Assembly: GCA_965153455.1 (NCBI GenBank)
Contig: OZ234504.1
Location: 11,532,001-11,596,000, forward strand
Direction: 5' to 3'
DNA: 64,000 nt
Source of the DNA: Sphagnum compactum
Taxonomy: Eukaryota; Bryophyta; Sphagnopsida; Sphagnales
How positions within the stretch are numbered: the stretch's first letter is position 1; every line of letters starts with the position of its first letter. The position numbers and the translations under genes are program-made. Shown here piece by piece: positions 58,820 to 64,000 of this stretch. The notes below the pieces were generated by a model, which was not told the origin of the DNA, ran no database searches, and was given only the letters and a program-made list of their open reading frames with translations.

Positions 58820-61800
58820 TTATTGAACATCCTCTTGAACAATGTTAGCATATCCACATGAAGGTTAACTAAATAATGATATGATGTAGTGTGTAACATG
58901 TAATAAATCCTCTTTATTTGCACAAAGACAAAGGAAAAAATTCAAAATGTTCTTGAAGTGCGAGACATTAATTGATTCCTATATGAAAATGTAAGATTGT
59001 TATTTCATGAATAGGTGAGCATGAACAAGAAAACAAATTCTATCCATGTGGTAAGAATACTCTTGTCATGTGGCATGTATATACCAAAGAGATTCTTTTT
59101 TGTTCACAAAGTCACACTCACAATTCACGTTTACAAACTAATTACTCACATTCACATGCTCATGGGTTAGCAACATTGATGAAATGACATGTGAAAAAAC
59201 ATAGAGATCACAAAAGATATTGTTCCATTCCATTCAAAATAGATTCCAACCACCATATTTTATTTTGGTAGTGAACCCTAAACTTGTTTTACTAATAATT
59301 TGCTTTGAGTATTTTAATTTGTCATTAAAATTTTCAAGTTGTTTATATTTTGATTGCATATATGTTTGAAAAAAATGGTTTTTTTTCCTTCAAAGGTTTT
59401 TCAATTTTGGTCAATGTGTATGGGTGGTAATTACATGCTTGAATTTTTTTAGTAGCATGTGAGTCCTAAGGGGACATTAAGTGTTAAAATTTTACATTAC
59501 ATGCATCAAACATGGTATTGTTTAGGGGTATTATGTGAGGGAAATTTTTTCCCACCCTATTATTACATATTTTAAAAATATACACATATTTAGGGCACCC
59601 TAGATTTAATTATATTTTTTGCTTGCATCAAATTTTGATACCTTCTATTTATTTAAAAAATCAATTTTAATTTTTCAAGTTGTGATGAATGATGAGGATG
59701 GAATTGATGGTAAGATCATGTGATAAAACTAATATTTTTAACATACCATATGTACTTAACATATCCTTTAATTAGGTAATTGAGAGATAGCAAAACAGAA
59801 TACCCATATATAGTGTAATATTTTTCAAAATGATTTGACTACCAAACTTCATGCAATGCAACATTCCAACAATGATTTGTTGCAACCTTGGTAAATCATC
59901 AACTATAAGTCTAGAAAAATGACCTAACAACTAAAATCACTTAACATGCTTTCACATTTGGATATTGGTTCATTTACTAATCTATTAATCAAACCTACCA
60001 ACAATTAACACATAACATTTTTAATAGGTATGTCAAAAAAATTGCACTTTTTTCCCTAATGCTAAGGATAACACATACCCTATATTAATTATATATTGAT
60101 TTTCAAAATAAACACAATCCTATTATAGAATTTAATAAATTATAGTTTTTACCTAGTATATGGGACCCTATATTTTCACTCAATTATTATTTTTAATTAA
60201 AAAAACCATCCCTCCTTGGATGTGAATATAACCCACAAATACATGCGATTGAAACGAAAAATATGATAAATAAAACTTAAAACAAAAATTGTTCTTAGCG
60301 TGTGACCATTACCCACAATTACATGTAACAAGAATTTCAAAACTTAAGGGGAAATAATGATAATTTTTAAAAAAAAACATTTTTCGCCTCCTCTCCATTG
60401 CCATCATTGTCATTATTGTGTTTTGCCAATAAAAGGAAGCAATTGTAGCAGTTCTAGTTGTTGTCATTGAAGAAAAAGGAGGGCAATCTAGTGGAAGGAA
60501 TCAAATTCCATTGCCATTGGTTGTATTTCATTGGAGCTTCGTTTGAACCTCTTCTGATCTTGCTAGGTTTGACGAATTTGGGAGGTTTGCAAGCCTCTGA
60601 GGAGAATCAAGATAATGGAGGACGGGGGTTCCAATCCGAACCTCCCCTTTTTATTTTTGTTTTATTTTTTCAAAATCCCAAACTTAGTGGACATGTTTCA
60701 CACCAATCTAAAACTATTGCATGGCTAGGGTTTTATTTTATTTTTTGGAAATTTTGAGTTTTTTTTCAACATTTCATCCACATGGAAGGGTTTTCATTGA
60801 TAATATGGATGTAGTTTTTCATCCCACATTTTTCATCCATTTTTATAACCAAACAAATGTTAATGAACATACAAGTTGGTTATTTGTTAGACATCATATC
60901 TAAGATTATACATCATACACATTAACCCTTGTGACTAGACAAATTTTATATTATGAAAACTTTATGAGCAGATAATAAAATTTTTGAAAATTAATTTCAA
61001 ATTTTATTTTGGAATTATTTGGGATTTTTTTTTTCAAAAATCCATATTTTCTACAAACGGAATCCAATGGAAGTGTGGTTTGTGTCAATGAATTATTTGA
61101 GATGAAAATTACATGCATGTGAAGTTGTGAAGATTTTGGAGTCAAAAGTTTGTGAGTCTAGAGGTTAATTTTTCAATTTGGATTAATTTCCATTTTGTTT
61201 TTGGCAATTCACATTTCATCTATATAGAGGCGGAATTGGGTGCTATCTACGCTAATGAGTTTCTAGGGAGGAGTATTACTTGTGTGGGAAGTTTACGTTG
61301 TCAAAAAAAATAAAATTCAAAAGGTTGTTTTTCGATGCACAAAAAGTGTTTGTGGGGACAATTTTCAATTGAGTTTTAAGAAATGTTATGTTTTCTATAG
61401 TCAAACTAGTGACAAGGATGAATGCTCAAGCACTAGAACATCAAGGGCTATTGACAAGAGGTTGAATGTTCAACACGACAAGGTTTAGTGTCAAGTTCAT
61501 TTCCTATAGTCATTTGTGTTGATGAATACAATCCCCAACGTTGGGGGCATTGACTTTTAGTGGTGTGCTAGTTATGTCAAGGAAGGCACTTAATTCCACT
61601 CTTGGAACCAAAGCACCAAGTAGTTTGTTGGGGGTGGCAAGGGTGGTGTAATGGCACCATTTCTTTTCATAAAAGTAATGGCCATTTCCGGTATTCAACT
61701 AATGGTTGTGTTTCCATGGTGCCCACATTATGTGAAGGTGGGGAACACTAGGGATGGTGGTTATGTTCAAAGATTTATCAAAACCGACTAGGTTTCCCCA

Positions 61801-62861
61801 ACATATTCCTAAAAATGAGCCAAATGGAAGTGCCTAAGGTTCAATTAGAATCTTGGCATGGTGTTATGGCTAAGCTTCAAAACCTTCTTGTGCATCCTAC
61901 TATTGATTGAGTAGGGGTTATCATGATCTAATGGTGGTGCATAATGAGGATGGAATTTTCTAGTTGAAGGGGGTGTCGACACATTGGCACTAACCTTAGA
62001 AGATTTTGTTGAACTCCGGTGTTTAACCTTTGATGTTGGGCAAGGTGGTAATGGATGATCTTGGATTGATCAATGTTGATATTGAACTATGCCCATATCA
62101 AATTTTGACATCTATGGGCAAATAGGAGAAGGTTTGAACGTTAACCAAGTAAAAATTGTGATCCAAGTTAATCTTAACAAATTGGTGGATTATATTGTAG
62201 TATGAACTTGAATAGTGGTTACACATGTTACATCTCATGAAGTATTGGTTGGGAGAGTAGTGTTGTACCTTTTAGAAATTACTTTGGATTTTTTAGAGGA
62301 AATTGCATACTATTGACCAGGATGGAAAATAGAAACCAATTGTAAAGCTTCACTACTAGTGAAATTTATTGGGGGGCAAATCGGAAAATCCAACTAGTTC
62401 ATAACGTTGGCTAGATTTTTAACCCTTACACATGGCTGTCAATAATTTTCTTATGGTTACATGTTTACATTATAGCTATTGTAAGTGAACTAAAGTAAAT
62501 TAACTTAGAATCGATTCCTATGTCAACGAGGTTCTAGATATTTAATGTGTGAGATATAATCACAAGTTGTGTGAATCTCAATTCAATTTTGATGATTTAA
62601 TATTCTAAAACACAAGCTTATGTTTTGGCAAGTTCTTATGAGTTTTTATGCAAGTTGTTGGTGACACAATTTGTGTGGCTTTCTTTGCATGTGAAGATTT
62701 GTGTGGGCAGGGATTCCAGTTTGTTAAAGGTGAATTATATCTTTTTGATGTTTGGATGTGTTGTACCATTCAAGGTATTTCTAGATATATATTTTTATAT
62801 ATGCGTTGACAATGATGATTGTAAGCATTGACAAACAAGTGCACAACATCAATCAATAGTT
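58820..62861. other. AT-rich non-coding DNA
   Basis: No gene recognised. The 99-codon plus frame at 60458-60757 and the 68-codon frame at 61282-61488 have no diagnostic motif. 61.5-62.4 kb has the look of decayed transposon coding sequence. Confidence 0.4.
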
Positions 62862-63010
62862 AGTAGGTAGGTATGCAAGGAGATAGCTACACAAGGAGGT
62901 AAGTACATACATAAGGATGTAAGTAGGTATAAAGCAAATAGGTAGACACAAAAGTATGTAGGCAGGTTTGCACGGAAGTAGGTAAGTATGAAAGTAAGTA
63001 AAAAGTATGT
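62862..63010. repeat. Degenerate GTAG/TAAG tetranucleotide array
   Basis: A run of GTAGGTAG, GGTAAGTA, ATGTAAGTAGG and related words, similar in style to the array at 47.8-48.1 kb but all in one orientation. Confidence 0.6.
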
Positions 63011-63079
63011 AGAACAGTAAAACCAAGAACTATGCGAAACCATTGTAATTAGCTATGGGACAACAGCTCACTGGAAAGT

Positions 63080-63150
63080 AACTTCCTGTCCAGCCACCAT
63101 CCATCCCCGATGGTGCTTGGGTGGCTCCTGGTTCACTCTGGCCCTGCTAT
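63080..63150. repeat. Short dispersed repeat, second copy
   Basis: Matches 50690-50775 in the same orientation over about 75 bp; see that entry for landmarks. Confidence 0.5.
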
Positions 63151-63159
63151 TCCATCCTT

Positions 63160-63918
63160 GTCATTTCTAAGTTGCGGTGCTCAAATGAAACCAAAAACCT
63201 TTTCAAGCTTGTCATTGGTAAAGAGATGTGAGAAGCATCTCTTCTACTCCATTTCAACACCTAATATACTTCATAAACATTTCATAAAATTTGGCAAACC
63301 CAAAAAACTCTACATCTAGTTCAACTTCAGAACATCTCCTACACACCACAATCAACAATCCAACTTGGGCACTGGATCCCAAACTGCAAGTAAGTCTGGT
63401 AACAAGAATAGGGCAACTCTAGCCACCAATGGACCACACAAAACCAAAGTACTAAGTGTAAAGTCCTCTAAATTCCTCAGACGATAATATACATCTGACC
63501 AAAAACCCCATGAGTCCTGAAATCTGAAGCATTAAAAAAATTCACCTAGAGACCAGGCTGATATGGAACCTATTGATGCTCCATGGGCAAACTAGGCCAA
63601 TAATTGAACCTATATTCATAATCTGCAGGAGTACTGTCCTACATTCCACCAAGCAGGAAGTTATCTCATCCCAATGGCATTGAATGGAATGCAAAAACTA
63701 GGCCAACATTGAACTGTTCATGATCCGCAGGAAAATTGTACTACATCTCCACCATGTCAAAAGTTATCTAATTCAAAATGGCGGTGAAAGAAATCTGAGC
63801 CACATTTCAGCATAATGAGAATTTCTCCTTTTTAAATCAATGAGCTACTAGTTCAGGTCTTTCTCTTATTTACAGAGAGAAAAGTAGACAAAAAAGAGAG
63901 AAGTGGAAAGAAGGGCAA
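63160..63918. other. Probable 3' flank of the gene entering from the right edge
   Basis: Gene-like base composition but no supported frame. The part nearest 63918 is likely the 3' UTR of the minus-strand gene that runs off the window. Confidence 0.3.
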
Positions 63919-64000
63919 TCACTTGTCAGTGATTCCAGCAAGCTTGCTATTAGCTCGAAGTACATACAGCTTGTCATAAGTGTCAGCTTGCACATTACTG
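63919..64000 (-). CDS. C-terminal end of an unidentified protein (gene runs off the window)
   Basis: The minus strand is open from the window edge to TGA at 63919-63921 and reads SNVQADTYDKLYVLRANSKL then AGITDK. Composition and codon use look protein-coding and the surrounding DNA resembles gene flanks. Only 26 residues are visible. I do not recognise the family. Confidence 0.4.
   Translation of the reverse strand, partial: SNVQADTYDKLYVLRANSKLAGITDK

Overview
The window looks like nuclear DNA of a land plant. Its genes have short GT-AG introns. The recognisable proteins are closest in form to plant versions: MIC60, a mitochondrial K+/H+ exchange-related protein, a plastid-type glutathionyl-hydroquinone reductase, a Ser-rich TAG glycosylase and an F-box/kelch protein. 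There are also degenerate TTTAGGG-like tracts. The mix of old Helitron, DDE and hAT relics in very AT-rich DNA would fit a non-seed plant (bryophyte, lycophyte or fern), but I cannot fix the species. All names come from protein patterns recognised by eye; no search was run.

Layout. 1-3897 (+) holds the 3' part of a MIC60 gene. 7509-10962 (-) is a Mit_KHE1-family gene, placed head to head with a glutathionyl-hydroquinone reductase gene at 11206-13980 (+); only 243 bp separate the two start codons. 14-26.3 kb is an AT-rich transposon graveyard with a ~175-bp tandem array, a DDE transposase relic, a 26-bp minisatellite and a Helitron Rep/helicase relic. 27183-30983 (-) is a DNA-3-methyladenine glycosylase I gene whose first exon encodes ~715 residues of Ser-rich sequence. 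32.1-34.5 kb is dense in inverted repeats: nested palindromes, a 460-bp foldback, a MITE and a perfect 43-bp hairpin. Relatives of the foldback recur at 41.8-43.2 kb beside a possible TRIM element. 46.7-50.3 kb carries telomere-like DNA, a SINE-like element, TAGG-type arrays and a hAT relic. 52927-54222 (-) is an intronless F-box gene. 54.8-63.9 kb is again mostly AT-rich relic sequence, and the window ends inside the last exon of an unidentified minus-strand gene.

The genes do not form an operon or an obvious pathway. The KHE/reductase pair may share a promoter. Several products serve organelles or redox and DNA maintenance (cristae organisation, mitochondrial ion exchange, plastid quinone reduction, base excision repair), but this is ordinary housekeeping content. 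I saw no convincing new multi-gene system. The most interesting points are the giant Ser-rich extension on TAG, a 15-nt microexon in the reductase gene, a GC-AG intron in MIC60, and the cluster of young and old inverted repeats.
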